A stretch of 64,000 bases of DNA, taken from an uncultured Lachnospiraceae bacterium (lineage in GTDB: Bacteria; Bacillota; Clostridia; Lachnospirales; Lachnospiraceae). How positions within the stretch are numbered: position 1 is the first letter of the stretch; each line of letters begins with the position of its first letter. The notes under the pieces were generated by a model. The model did not search any database. It saw only the letters and a program-made list of their open reading frames with translations, and was not told the origin of the DNA. The translations under genes and the position numbers were made by a program. Positions 52,714 to 61,849 of the stretch are shown here, piece after piece. The DNA is taken from positions 82,740 through 146,739 of the forward strand of contig CAJUJL010000001.1 of the NCBI GenBank assembly GCA_910586725.1, written 5' to 3'.

Positions 52714-52774
52714 TTGCATTTCCAGGAACTGAATAAAAATCCAAGCGGATTCTAACTATGCATCATGAAACTTT

Positions 52775-52809
52775 CACAAAAAAGTCCGCCGGATCCTTAT
52801 TATCCGGCG
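52775..52809 (-). terminator. Terminator of the ileS-glgP unit
   Basis: CGCCGGAT and ATCCGGCG form an 8-bp stem with a 7-base loop, followed by GACTTTTTTG on the minus strand. Confidence 0.85.
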
Positions 52810-52844
52810 AACTTTCATGCAGCTTTATCACCTAAGCTGCCTCA

Positions 52845-52997
52845 CTATTCTTCTGCATCTCCCAAATGGTTTAAAATCATCTCCAGCTGTTCCATCATCA
52901 GCCTGTCTTTTTTCAGCAAATCCTCATGCTCACGAATCAGATTTACCTTCTCCTGCATCAATTCTTTTATCCGTTCCATTACTTCTTCCTGTTTCAT
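52845..52997 (-). CDS. 50-residue coiled-coil protein of unknown function
   Basis: A short protein beginning MKQEEVMERIKEL, rich in Glu, Lys, Leu and Met with a regular heptad-like pattern. It is predicted to be one long amphipathic helix and has no Cys, signal peptide or membrane helix. An AAGGGGG site precedes the ATG at 52997. It follows glgP by 29 bases and lies before the operon terminator, so it is most likely the last gene of the ileS-glgP transcript. No family was recognised. Confidence 0.65.
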   Translation of the reverse strand: MKQEEVMERIKELMQEKVNLIREHEDLLKKDRLMMEQLEMILNHLGDAEE

Positions 52998-53026
52998 ACC
53001 ATAATCCCCCTTATTACCGGACGAAC

Positions 53027-55489
53027 CTATGCTTCTCTCCTGTCCACCACAAGTTTATCCAGATGCCAGATGTCGTCCACATATTCCTGAATCGTCCTGT
53101 CTGATGAGAATTTTCCGGCATATGCCGTATTTAACATAGCCATTTTTGCCCAGCGTTTTTCATCCTTATATGCTTCCTCCACTTCTCTCTGCGCCTGTGC
53201 ATAAGAATGAAAATCCGCAAGAATAAAGTACGTATCCGCATATCTTGTACTCTGTGTGTTTAACAGTGAATTATAAAGCTCCCGGAACAGTTCGCTGTTC
53301 TGCGGAGAATAAAATCCGTTAATCAGCTGCATCAGCACTTTGCGGATGTCCTGGTCGTTATTAAAAATCTGCATCGGATTATAATCTCTGTTCTTCTCAT
53401 GAGAGATAACCTCATCGGAACTCATTCCGAAAATAAACATATTTTCCTTGCCGACTTCTTCTAACATTTCCACATTTGCGCCGTCCATCGTTCCGATCGT
53501 AACCGCGCCGTTTAACATAAACTTCATATTTCCGGTGCCGGACGCTTCCTTGCTTGCCGTAGAAATCTGCTCGCTGACGTCTGCCGCCGCGAAAATCCAC
53601 TCTGCATTGGATACACGGTAATCTTCAATAAACACAACTTTTATTTTGCCGTTAATGCTCTTGTCATTGTTGATTACTTCCGCAACGCTGTTAATCAGCT
53701 TAATCGTCAATTTCGCGATTTTATATCCTGCCGCCGCTTTTGCTCCGAAAATAAACGTTCTCGGATAAAATTCCCTGTCCGGATGTTCTTTCAGTTCATT
53801 GTACAGATACATGATATGAAGAATATTCAAAAGCTGCCGCTTATATTCATGCAGACGTTTCACCTGTACGTCAAAAATCGAACGCGGGTCCACATCAATG
53901 CCGTTATGCTCTTTGATATATTTTGCAAGACGAAGTTTATTCTGATATTTGATATTCATGAACTCATGCTGCGCCTTATCATCATCTGCATAAAGCGCAA
54001 GCTTCTCAATCTTGCTTAAATCGGTGATCCATTCGCTTCCCACATGATCGGTTACCCACGCGGCCAGAAGCTGGTTGCCATGCAGCAAAAAGCGCCTCTG
54101 CGTGATGCCGTTTGTCTTATTGTTAAATTTGTCCGGAGACATCTCATAGAAATCCCTCAATTCCTGATTTTTAAGGATTTCCGTATGCAGTCTTGCCACA
54201 CCGTTCACAGAATGTCCGGCGGCAATTGCCAGATGCGCCATTTTTACCTGCCCGTTGTAGATAATTGCCATCCGCTCTATTTTGCCGTTATCACCCGGAT
54301 AACGCTGCTGTATCTGAAGAATAAATCTGCGGTTGATTTCTTCCACAATCTGATAAATTCTGGGGAGAAGCCTTGAGAAAATCTCAATCGGCCATTTTTC
54401 CAGTGCTTCCGCCATGATGGTGTGATTGGTGTACGCGCACACTTTTGTGGTAATATCCCATGCGTCGTCCCACTGCAGCTCCTCTTCATCCACCAGATAA
54501 CGCATCAGCTCCGCAACCGCAACCGTCGGATGCGTATCGTTTAGCTGAAACGCCACTTTTTTGGGAAGATCATGAATGTCGGAATGATATTTTTTAAATC
54601 TGGCCACCGCACGCTGCACGCTTGCCGAAACAAAGAAATACTGCTGCTTTAACCGAAGCTCCTTACCGGCAATATGATTGTCGTTCGGGTAAAGCACCTC
54701 CACCAGGTTTCTCGCCAGATTTTCCTGCTCCACCGCTTTGCGGTAATCTCCCTTGTCAAAAGAATCCAGTTCAAAACACTCTGCGGGTTCCGCGTCCCAT
54801 ATCATCAACGTATTGACTACGTGATTGTTGTAACCTAAAATCGGCATGTCGTACGGCACGGCGCGCACCGACTGATAACCCTCCTGAACAAATTTGACCC
54901 TTCCGTCCGGCGCATTGACCGCACGCACATAGCCGCCAAATTTTACCTCATACGTATATTCCGGCCTTCTAAGCTCAAACGGATACCCGTTCTTCAACCA
55001 GTTATCCGGAACCTCTATCTGGAATCCGTCTTCAATTTTCTGCTTGAACATCCCATAACGATACCGTATGCCACAGCCGTAAGCGGCATATCCCAATGTA
55101 GACAGAGATTCCATAAAACAAGCCGCAAGCCTTCCCAGACCTCCGTTGCCAAGCGCCGGATCCGGCTCCTGGTCTTCGATTGCATTGATGTCAAGGCCCA
55201 GCTCTTCCAAAGCTTCCGCTACCGGCTGATACACCGTCATATTAATCAGGTTGTTGCCGAGCGCGCGTCCCATCAGAAATTCCATGGACATATAATACAC
55301 TACCTTCGGGTCCTTTTCCTTCATCGTCTGCTGTGTTTCCATCCACTGATTGATCACTTCGTCTTTTACCGTATAGGATACCGCCTGAAAAATTTCCTGC
55401 TGATCGGCTTCTTCCAAAGTCTTGCGAAACAGCGTCCTTACGCTGTTTTTCACTTCTTTTTTAAACTGTTCCTTATCAAAGTTCTTCAA
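53027..55489 (-). CDS. glgP: Glycogen/starch phosphorylase
   Basis: An 820-residue GT35 phosphorylase that releases glucose 1-phosphate from alpha-1,4-glucans using pyridoxal phosphate. Key elements: the N-terminal YYMSMEFLMGR, GNGGLGRLAACFMES, NDTHPT, the RVHEYKRQLL-type region, and EASGTGNMKFMLNG, whose Lys binds the cofactor. The start is a TTG at 55489, 7 bases after AGGAGG, overlapping the ileS stop in TTGA. A longer frame from 55543 lies inside ileS and has no better site. The overlap implies translational coupling to ileS. Confidence 0.96.
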   Translation of the reverse strand: MKNFDKEQFKKEVKNSVRTLFRKTLEEADQQEIFQAVSYTVKDEVINQWMETQQTMKEKDPKVVYYMSMEFLMGRALGNNLINMTVYQPVAEALEELGLDINAIEDQEPDPALGNGGLGRLAACFMESLSTLGYAAYGCGIRYRYGMFKQKIEDGFQIEVPDNWLKNGYPFELRRPEYTYEVKFGGYVRAVNAPDGRVKFVQEGYQSVRAVPYDMPILGYNNHVVNTLMIWDAEPAECFELDSFDKGDYRKAVEQENLARNLVEVLYPNDNHIAGKELRLKQQYFFVSASVQRAVARFKKYHSDIHDLPKKVAFQLNDTHPTVAVAELMRYLVDEEELQWDDAWDITTKVCAYTNHTIMAEALEKWPIEIFSRLLPRIYQIVEEINRRFILQIQQRYPGDNGKIERMAIIYNGQVKMAHLAIAAGHSVNGVARLHTEILKNQELRDFYEMSPDKFNNKTNGITQRRFLLHGNQLLAAWVTDHVGSEWITDLSKIEKLALYADDDKAQHEFMNIKYQNKLRLAKYIKEHNGIDVDPRSIFDVQVKRLHEYKRQLLNILHIMYLYNELKEHPDREFYPRTFIFGAKAAAGYKIAKLTIKLINSVAEVINNDKSINGKIKVVFIEDYRVSNAEWIFAAADVSEQISTASKEASGTGNMKFMLNGAVTIGTMDGANVEMLEEVGKENMFIFGMSSDEVISHEKNRDYNPMQIFNNDQDIRKVLMQLINGFYSPQNSELFRELYNSLLNTQSTRYADTYFILADFHSYAQAQREVEEAYKDEKRWAKMAMLNTAYAGKFSSDRTIQEYVDDIWHLDKLVVDRREA

Positions 55490-58400
55490 CTGTGCTCCTC
55501 CTTCTTCACTTCCATAACGACATGTTCCCCATTGATGTTCCATTCTTTTTCATAACCGCCCAGCTTCTCTGTCGTAATTCTATCAGCAAGGACCTCGGTT
55601 TGAATCGTATTTTTATTTCTCTCAAAAACCTCTGCTGCCTTCTTATCCGCCTGATAGGAAACCGCAATTTTATCCATCACTTCAAATCCGGCTTCTTTGC
55701 GCATTGTCTGAATCTTGCTGATGATCTCGCGGACAAATCCTTCCTCCACCAGCTCTTCTGTCAGATTCACATCCAGTACGACCGTCGTTTCGTTATCACT
55801 CTCCGTTACGTAACCATCCACCTGCGTCGTCGTAATAAGAAGATCGTCTCTTAATAATACAACCTCACTGCTTACACTGTCAAGTTTTAACGCCCCGCTG
55901 GCATTCAGCTCCGCCATCGCCGCGTTACCGTCTATTTCCATAAGCGCCTTCTTAATCTGCCCAAGATATTTCCCATACCTGGGCCCTACCGTGCGAAGCT
56001 GCGGCTTAAACGCGTACCCCGTATAAGCGCTTGCGTCGTCCAGATAGCTTACTTTTTTTACATTTAACTCTTCTTCCACAATTCTGGTATAAAATTCCGG
56101 CAGCTCCTCAGGCGCTTTGACAAACATCGCTCCAATCGGCTGGCGGTTCTTGATATTTGCCGTATTTCTGCAGGCGCGTCCCATAACGACTATTTTTAAA
56201 ACCTGCTCCATATTCTTTTCCAGTTCCCTGTCAATCACCGATGAATCCGCCGTCGGGAAATCACAAAGATGTACGCTCATCGGCGCATTTTTATCAACGC
56301 TGCAAACCAGATTGCGGTAAATATCCTCCGACATAAAAGGAATCATCGGCGCGGCGCATTTCGCCACCGTTACAAGCGCGGTATACAGCGTCATATAGGC
56401 ATTAATTTTATCCTGTTCCATTCCCTTTGCCCAAAACCGCTCCCGGCTTCTTCTGACATACCAGTTGCTCATCTCGTCCACAAAGCTGTCAAGCGCCCTT
56501 GCCGCTTCCGGAATGCGGTAATTCCCAAGATTCGTATCGACATCTGCAATCAGGCTGTTTAATTTGGACAAAAGCCATCGATCCATAACGGACAATTTGT
56601 CGTATTCCAGGCTGTATTTGCCGGCGTCAAATTCATCGATATTTGCGTACAGCACAAAAAACGCATATGTGTTCCAAAGAGTTCCCATAAATTTACGCTG
56701 TCCTTCCTGGACTGCTTTTCCATGGAAACGGTTAGGCAGCCAGGGAGCGGAATTGATGTAGAAATACCAGCGAATCGCGTCTGCGCCGTATTTTTCCAGC
56801 GCTTCAAACGGATCTATGGCATTACCTTTCGATTTGCTCATCTTCTGCCCGTTCTCATCCTGTACATGCCCCAGTACAATCACGTTTTCATAAGGCGATT
56901 TGTTAAACAGAAGCGTAGATTCCGCCATCAGTGAATAAAACCATCCGCGGGTCTGATCGACGGCTTCCGAAATAAACTGCGCCGGGAACTGCTGCTCAAA
57001 CAGCTCTTTATTTTCAAACGGATAATGGTGCTGCGCAAAAGGCATGGCGCCGGAATCAAACCAGCAGTCTATCACTTCCGGCACGCGGCGCATATCTTTC
57101 CCGCATTTTGGACATGGAATTGCCACTTCATCAATATAAGGCCTGTGAAGCTCGACATTTTCCACATCGCTCTTTCCGCTTCTTTCGGCCAGCTCACTGC
57201 GGCTTCCGATGCATTCCTGATGGCCGCATTCGCACTCCCACACGTTTAAAGGCGTTCCCCAGTAACGGTTGCGGGAAATGCCCCAGTCCTGGATATTTTC
57301 GAGCCAGTCCCCGAAGCGGCCTTTTCCGATTGAGTCCGGAATCCAGTTGACGGTATTATTGTTGCGGATCAAATCGTCTTTGACTTCCGTCATTTTAATA
57401 AACCAGGACTCTCTGGCATAATAAATCAACGGCGTATCGCATCTCCAGCAGTGCGGATAATCGTGCTCAAATTTCGGCGCGTCAAAAAGCAGGGACTTCT
57501 CCTCCAGTTCTTTTAAAATCATCGGATCCGCTTTTTTTACGAAAACTCCGGCATAATTTGTCTCCTCCGTCATCTCTCCTCTGCCGTTGACGAGCTGCAC
57601 AAAAGGAAGGCCGTATTTTCTGCCCACATTGGCGTCGTCTTCTCCAAATGCCGGCGCAATGTGGACAATGCCGGTTCCGTCCGTCATCGTAACATAATCG
57701 TCGCATGTGATGTAGTGCGCTTTTTTACGCTGCTTTTCTATGATCTGCTCCGCAAAATCAAACAGCGGCTCATATTCTTTATATTCCAGATCTTTACCCT
57801 GGTACGTATTTAAAACCTCATATGCCGCCACGCCGTTTTCTTTGTCCGAAAGTCTCTCCAGCGCTTTGTCCAGAAGAGCTTTCGCCAGATAATAAACATA
57901 TCCGTCAGCCGCCTTTACCTTGCAGTACGTCTCCTGCGGATTCACGCAAAGCGCAACATTGCTGGGAAGCGTCCAGGGCGTAGTCGTCCAGGCCAGAAAG
58001 AAGGCGTCTTCTCCCACTGCTTTAAACCTTACGACGGCAGAGCGTTCTTTGACTGTCTTATACCCCTGCGCCACCTCCTGAGAGGAAAGCGGCGTACCGC
58101 AGCGGGGACAGTAAGGAACGATTTTAAAGCCCTTGTACAGAAGCTTTTTATCCCAGATCTGCTTTAACGCCCACCATTCGGATTCGATAAAATCATCGTG
58201 ATACGTCACATAAGGATCGTCCATATCCGCCCAAAATCCAACGGTTCCGGAAAAATCCTCCCACATCCCTTTATATTTCCAAACGGATTCCTTGCATTTT
58301 TCAATAAACGGCTCCATTCCGTATGCTTCAATCTGCTCCTTGCCGTTTAACCCAAGCAGTTTTTCCACTTCAAGCTCCACCGGAAGCCCGTGCGTATCCC

Positions 58401-58653
58401 AGCCCGCTTTCCTCGGCACATATTTTCCCTTCATCGTGTGGTACCTTGGAATCATATCCTTGATTACGCGGGTCAGCACATGGCCGATATGCGGCTTTCC
58501 ATTGGCTGTGGGCGGTCCGTCATAAAACGTATACGTCTCTCCCTCTTTTCGGTTTTCCATGCTTTTTCTGAAAATATCATTGTCTCTCCAGAACTTCTCC
58601 GTCTCTTTTTCCCGTTCGACAAAATTGAGACTGGTTTCAACCTTATTGTACAT
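55486..58653 (-). CDS. ileS: Isoleucyl-tRNA synthetase
   Basis: A 1,055-residue class I synthetase. The HIGH motif is KPHIGHV near residue 55 and the KMSKS motif is GQKMSKSKGN near 600. A large editing domain lies between them, with the SWFIKMTEVKD region before the catalytic core. The DTHGLPVE signature is present. The C-terminal extension (about 840-1055) resembles the eukaryotic-like IleRS2 type and lacks the Zn-finger end of E. coli IleS; IleRS2 forms are often mupirocin-resistant. The ATG at 58653 follows AGGAGG. Expression is governed by the T-box leader upstream. Confidence 0.95.
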   Translation of the reverse strand: MYNKVETSLNFVEREKETEKFWRDNDIFRKSMENRKEGETYTFYDGPPTANGKPHIGHVLTRVIKDMIPRYHTMKGKYVPRKAGWDTHGLPVELEVEKLLGLNGKEQIEAYGMEPFIEKCKESVWKYKGMWEDFSGTVGFWADMDDPYVTYHDDFIESEWWALKQIWDKKLLYKGFKIVPYCPRCGTPLSSQEVAQGYKTVKERSAVVRFKAVGEDAFFLAWTTTPWTLPSNVALCVNPQETYCKVKAADGYVYYLAKALLDKALERLSDKENGVAAYEVLNTYQGKDLEYKEYEPLFDFAEQIIEKQRKKAHYITCDDYVTMTDGTGIVHIAPAFGEDDANVGRKYGLPFVQLVNGRGEMTEETNYAGVFVKKADPMILKELEEKSLLFDAPKFEHDYPHCWRCDTPLIYYARESWFIKMTEVKDDLIRNNNTVNWIPDSIGKGRFGDWLENIQDWGISRNRYWGTPLNVWECECGHQECIGSRSELAERSGKSDVENVELHRPYIDEVAIPCPKCGKDMRRVPEVIDCWFDSGAMPFAQHHYPFENKELFEQQFPAQFISEAVDQTRGWFYSLMAESTLLFNKSPYENVIVLGHVQDENGQKMSKSKGNAIDPFEALEKYGADAIRWYFYINSAPWLPNRFHGKAVQEGQRKFMGTLWNTYAFFVLYANIDEFDAGKYSLEYDKLSVMDRWLLSKLNSLIADVDTNLGNYRIPEAARALDSFVDEMSNWYVRRSRERFWAKGMEQDKINAYMTLYTALVTVAKCAAPMIPFMSEDIYRNLVCSVDKNAPMSVHLCDFPTADSSVIDRELEKNMEQVLKIVVMGRACRNTANIKNRQPIGAMFVKAPEELPEFYTRIVEEELNVKKVSYLDDASAYTGYAFKPQLRTVGPRYGKYLGQIKKALMEIDGNAAMAELNASGALKLDSVSSEVVLLRDDLLITTTQVDGYVTESDNETTVVLDVNLTEELVEEGFVREIISKIQTMRKEAGFEVMDKIAVSYQADKKAAEVFERNKNTIQTEVLADRITTEKLGGYEKEWNINGEHVVMEVKKEEHS

Positions 58654-58674
58654 AGCATCCTCCTGTTCCTGATT

Positions 58675-58947
58675 TAAAAAAGCCCTTCTTCCTGTAATAG
58701 GACGAAGGGCAAAATATCGCTATACCACCTGTTACAACATACTTGGAGCCAAAGACTCCGCATATACGTCTCCCGTAACGTGGGAACGGCCGTCGGCGCC
58801 TATTCTCCTGCATCCGCATCCGGATCGATTTCAGGCCGCAACTCGAAAGTGATGTTCAGGCATCCTCTACTCATACCGGCTTTCACCAATTCCGGCTCGC
58901 TTTGATTTTCGCAATACGCCCTACTGTCTTTGTCATCGTTTTTTTGC
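58675..58947 (-). promoter_or_regulatory. T-box leader of ileS
   Basis: A leader of about 290 bases. The Stem I features AGCCGG and GGUGAAAGCCGGUA are present, and the likely specifier AUC (complement of 58851-58853) sits in GAACAUCACUUUCGAG, matching isoleucine. The T-box sequence AACAGGUGGUAUAGCG (58718-58733) carries the UGGU that pairs with the ACCA end of uncharged tRNA. It ends in a terminator (58675-58710; GCCCTTC/GAAGGGC then T6). Uncharged tRNA-Ile should favour readthrough into ileS and glgP. Confidence 0.92.
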
Positions 58948-58953
58948 ATAAAC

Positions 58954-58983
58954 AGTATACGTGGATAAAGCGGGATTTGTCAA
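58954..58983 (-). promoter_or_regulatory. ileS promoter
   Basis: TTGACA and TATACT on the minus strand are 18 bases apart, upstream of the T-box leader. Confidence 0.85.
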
Positions 58984-59013
58984 TAGTGAAAGTATGAGAA
59001 AACGCTTAAAAAT

Positions 59014-59706
59014 TCATTCTTCCATGCTCCTTTCCTCCCTCTCCTTCTTCTGCGCCCTGCGGAAAGCCAAAAAGCCCGCCGCATAAATCGCAATTATGAT
59101 CCCGTAACAAACGATCAGATACAGCTTTAATTCCCCTCCCTGAAACGCGTAAGCGTAAACATTGATCAGCGGCACAGCTAAAATGGCCGCCCAAATCAGT
59201 ATGGAAACTGTTTTTGCAATCCAGGGCTTGCGAACCAGCCAGACAATGCAGGGTTCGCGAAAAAGCATCTCTATTTTTGTATACTCCACAATATCTTCCA
59301 GCAGCTCTTCCATCTGCGCAAACTTCTTTCCTTTTTCTTCTTCCTCATGCATATAATTTAAATATTCATCCAGCTTTTCCTCATCGATGCGCTCCTCTTT
59401 TAATACCATGCAGCACAAGTCCATGGCGCCCTGCAGATTTTCCATTTGAGCCGCCAGCTCCTGTCTCTGCCTTTCCAGTACGATTGTCAAATCCGCCTCT
59501 CCTTCCAGAAGCAGATAAATCGTCTCAACGGCAATTCCCATTTTGCGGTATAATAAAATTTTTTTAATCCTTGATACATCTTCCTGCGTATAATTACGGT
59601 ATTTGCTCTCCTTTTCCCTGACAGGCAAAAGCAAACCCTTTCTTTCATAAAAACGAATGTTGCTGATATTTAATCCGGTCAGCTCCGCCACTTCGCCAAT
59701 CCTCAT
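59014..59706 (-). CDS. Membrane-anchored MerR-family regulator
   Basis: A 230-residue protein. The N-terminal MerR winged helix (RIGEVAELTGLNISNIRFYERKGLL) is followed by a dimerisation coiled coil (about 70-145). Two membrane helices lie at about 163-186 and 194-215, with a basic cytoplasmic end. MerR proteins normally are soluble with a ligand domain at the C-terminus, so a membrane end is unusual; it may sense membrane stress or a lipid-like compound. The only target visible is its own promoter, which has the 19-base spacer typical of MerR control. Confidence 0.88.
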   Translation of the reverse strand: MRIGEVAELTGLNISNIRFYERKGLLLPVREKESKYRNYTQEDVSRIKKILLYRKMGIAVETIYLLLEGEADLTIVLERQRQELAAQMENLQGAMDLCCMVLKEERIDEEKLDEYLNYMHEEEEKGKKFAQMEELLEDIVEYTKIEMLFREPCIVWLVRKPWIAKTVSILIWAAILAVPLINVYAYAFQGGELKLYLIVCYGIIIAIYAAGFLAFRRAQKKEREERSMEE

Positions 59707-59739
59707 TTTATCTGTCTCCTTTCTCCTTCAATTATCGTT

Positions 59740-59770
59740 ACTATACACGCTTCACCTGGTGCAGAGTCAA
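59740..59770 (-). promoter_or_regulatory. MerR-type promoter with 19-base spacer
   Basis: TTGACT (complement of 59765-59770) and TATAGT (59740-59745) on the minus strand are 19 bases apart. The spacer holds a dyad, CTCTGCACC with GGTGAAGCG, matching at 7 of 9 positions. Long spacers with a centred dyad mark promoters that MerR proteins activate by DNA twisting. Confidence 0.8.
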
Positions 59771-59845
59771 GTATTTTCCTGGTTTTTTATAGAAAGACGA
59801 GCGTTTTTTCGGTTTTGCCAAAAAATATGGATATTATTATTAATA

Positions 59846-59875
59846 AAGGGATTCGCCACATCATGGCAAATCCCT
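59846..59875 (-). terminator. Hairpin at the end of the sulfate transport operon
   Basis: AAGGGATT-GCCA and TGGC-AATCCCTT pair with one mismatch around a CATCA loop. The following T tract is broken on the minus strand (TTTATTAATAAT), so termination may be partial. Confidence 0.65.
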
Positions 59876-59910
59876 TATTTTACATTTCATGGATATTTAT
59901 ATAATAATTC

Positions 59911-60978
59911 TTATAAAGCCTCTACATCAATGCCCTTCAGCAGTTCGTTTTTGCGTATTTCCGCCCCATTTTCATCAAACAAATACACACGGTATAACAG
60001 AACGCACATTTTTTCTCCCACTTCCACGTGCCTGCGTTCCAGGGAGCGGTTTGTTTTTAAACTGACGCCGTTTACGCGAAGCGTAAGCTCCAGATAACTT
60101 CCCCGGAATACAATTTCTTCAATCACGCCTTCTTCACCGGCTCCGATCAGCTTTTTGAATTTTTCATTATCGCTTTTAAACGCTTCTACAAACTCCGGCC
60201 TTACGATTACTTTCTTACCTTTTGGAATTCCGTCGTATCCTTTAAATCCCACAAGCTCCTCTAAAATCGCAGAAGTTCCGATAAACTGCGCCACAAAAGG
60301 CGTTCTGGGATTTTTATAAATAGCGATCGGGCTTCCCATCTGTTCCAGGCGTCCCTCGTTGATGATTATAATATCATCCGCAACTTCAACGGCTTCCTCC
60401 TGGTCATGCGTGACAAAAATACTCGTAATGCCCACTTTCTGAATCATTTCTTTCAGCCAGCTGCGCAATTCCTTGCGGACCTTCGCATCAATCGCGGCAA
60501 ACGGTTCATCCAAAAGCAAAAGCTGCGGCCTTGGCGCAATGGCCCGGGCAAACGCCACTCTCTGGCGCTGGCCGCCGGACAATTGGTTTGGATAACGCTT
60601 CTCTAAGCCTTCCAGGCCAATCAAAGCAATCATTTCCATTACTCTTTCGTGAATTTTCTGCTTTTCCATTTTCTGGACTTTTAACCCAAACGCAATATTG
60701 TCATAAACCGTCATGTAGCGAAACAGCGCATAATTCTGAAATACAAACCCGATGCCTCTTTCGCTGGCCAAAACGTCATTGACCACCTTGCCCTCTATGG
60801 CCACATCACCGGAATCCTGCTGCTCCAATCCGGCAAGTATCCTAAGAATCGTCGTCTTTCCGCTTCCGCTCGGCCCAAGCAGCGCCACCAGCTTCCCCTG
60901 CTCAATTCCAAAACTGATGTCTTTCGCCGCTTCATAACCGTCGAAATTCTTGCATATATTTCTCATTTCCACATACAT
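59911..60978 (-). CDS. cysA: Sulfate/thiosulfate ABC transporter ATPase
   Basis: A 355-residue ATPase. Walker A is GPSGSGKTT near residue 36, the signature LSGGQRQRVAFARA, and Walker B LLLLDEPFAAID, with the switch His in FVTHDQEEA. The C-terminal part (about 245-355) is a TOBE-like regulatory domain. It powers the CysTW permease. The ATG at 60978 follows GGAGG with 9 bases between. It is the last gene of a complete Sbp-CysT-CysW-CysA operon. Confidence 0.94.
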   Translation of the reverse strand: MYVEMRNICKNFDGYEAAKDISFGIEQGKLVALLGPSGSGKTTILRILAGLEQQDSGDVAIEGKVVNDVLASERGIGFVFQNYALFRYMTVYDNIAFGLKVQKMEKQKIHERVMEMIALIGLEGLEKRYPNQLSGGQRQRVAFARAIAPRPQLLLLDEPFAAIDAKVRKELRSWLKEMIQKVGITSIFVTHDQEEAVEVADDIIIINEGRLEQMGSPIAIYKNPRTPFVAQFIGTSAILEELVGFKGYDGIPKGKKVIVRPEFVEAFKSDNEKFKKLIGAGEEGVIEEIVFRGSYLELTLRVNGVSLKTNRSLERRHVEVGEKMCVLLYRVYLFDENGAEIRKNELLKGIDVEAL

Positions 60979-60996
60979 AGTCGTTGTCCTCCAAAA

Positions 60997-61839
60997 TTAT
61001 ACATCACTTCTTTTTCCCCTGTACTCAGCTATATTCTTCAGAATCAGCATAAGCAAAGCCATGCCGGCCAAAAGCGAGGAAACCGCAAAGGCCTGCGTGA
61101 TGGAATCCGCGCTTCCCGCCATATACAAAGCATCGATTTCAAGCGGCAGCGTAAACGTCTTTCCTCTCGCTTTTGAAACCGCATAGACGGCTCCAAACTC
61201 TCCAAAAGCTCTTGCCGCGCAGAGTATCATTCCATAGAGGAGACCCCATTTCATATGAGGAAACGTAATTTTGCGGAAAATGGTAAATCCGGACGCCCCC
61301 ATCATCGCAGCGGCTTCTTCTTCATCCCGCCCCTGCGCATACAAAACAGGAATAATTTCTCTGGATATAAAGGGAAATGTCACAAATATCGTCGCCAGCA
61401 CAACCGCCGGAACCGAAAAGACAAACGACAAATCCGTTCCAAGCATATCGTTGATCCCGTCGATAATGGGCTTTGCCCATCCTGCCCGTCCAAACGTCAT
61501 AATATAGGCCAGCCCCGCGATAACGGGAGAAACGGAAAAAGGTATGTCAATCAAGGTAGAAAGCACATTTTTCCCACGAAAATCAAATTTGGTCACAAGA
61601 TAGGACGCGATCACGCCAAATGCCGTGTTGACGGCTACCGCAATCACCGTGGCAATCAACGTAACTTTTAACGCCGATATGGTATTGGAAGCAAAAACCG
61701 CCGTCCGATAAGAATCAAACCCGTCTTTGATTGCGCGATAAAGCACTTCCAGCAAGGGCAGCACAAGCATCAGAAAGAAGAACGCCACGCTGATCCCGAT
61801 TAATATCCATTTTACAGTCTTTGAATCTCTCTTTTTCAT
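60997..61839 (-). CDS. cysW: Sulfate ABC transporter permease CysW
   Basis: A permease of about 280 residues with six membrane helices. The EAA loop reads EEEAAAMMGASGFTIFRKITFPHM. The start at 61839 (MKKRDSK) follows TAGGAGG with 6 bases; the frame from 61857 overlaps the cysT stop. Together with CysT it forms the channel for sulfate. Substrate specificity could extend to thiosulfate or molybdate; the whole operon fits sulfate best. Confidence 0.93.
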   Translation of the reverse strand: MKKRDSKTVKWILIGISVAFFFLMLVLPLLEVLYRAIKDGFDSYRTAVFASNTISALKVTLIATVIAVAVNTAFGVIASYLVTKFDFRGKNVLSTLIDIPFSVSPVIAGLAYIMTFGRAGWAKPIIDGINDMLGTDLSFVFSVPAVVLATIFVTFPFISREIIPVLYAQGRDEEEAAAMMGASGFTIFRKITFPHMKWGLLYGMILCAARAFGEFGAVYAVSKARGKTFTLPLEIDALYMAGSADSITQAFAVSSLLAGMALLMLILKNIAEYRGKRSDV

Positions 61840-61849
61840 CCGGTTCCTC

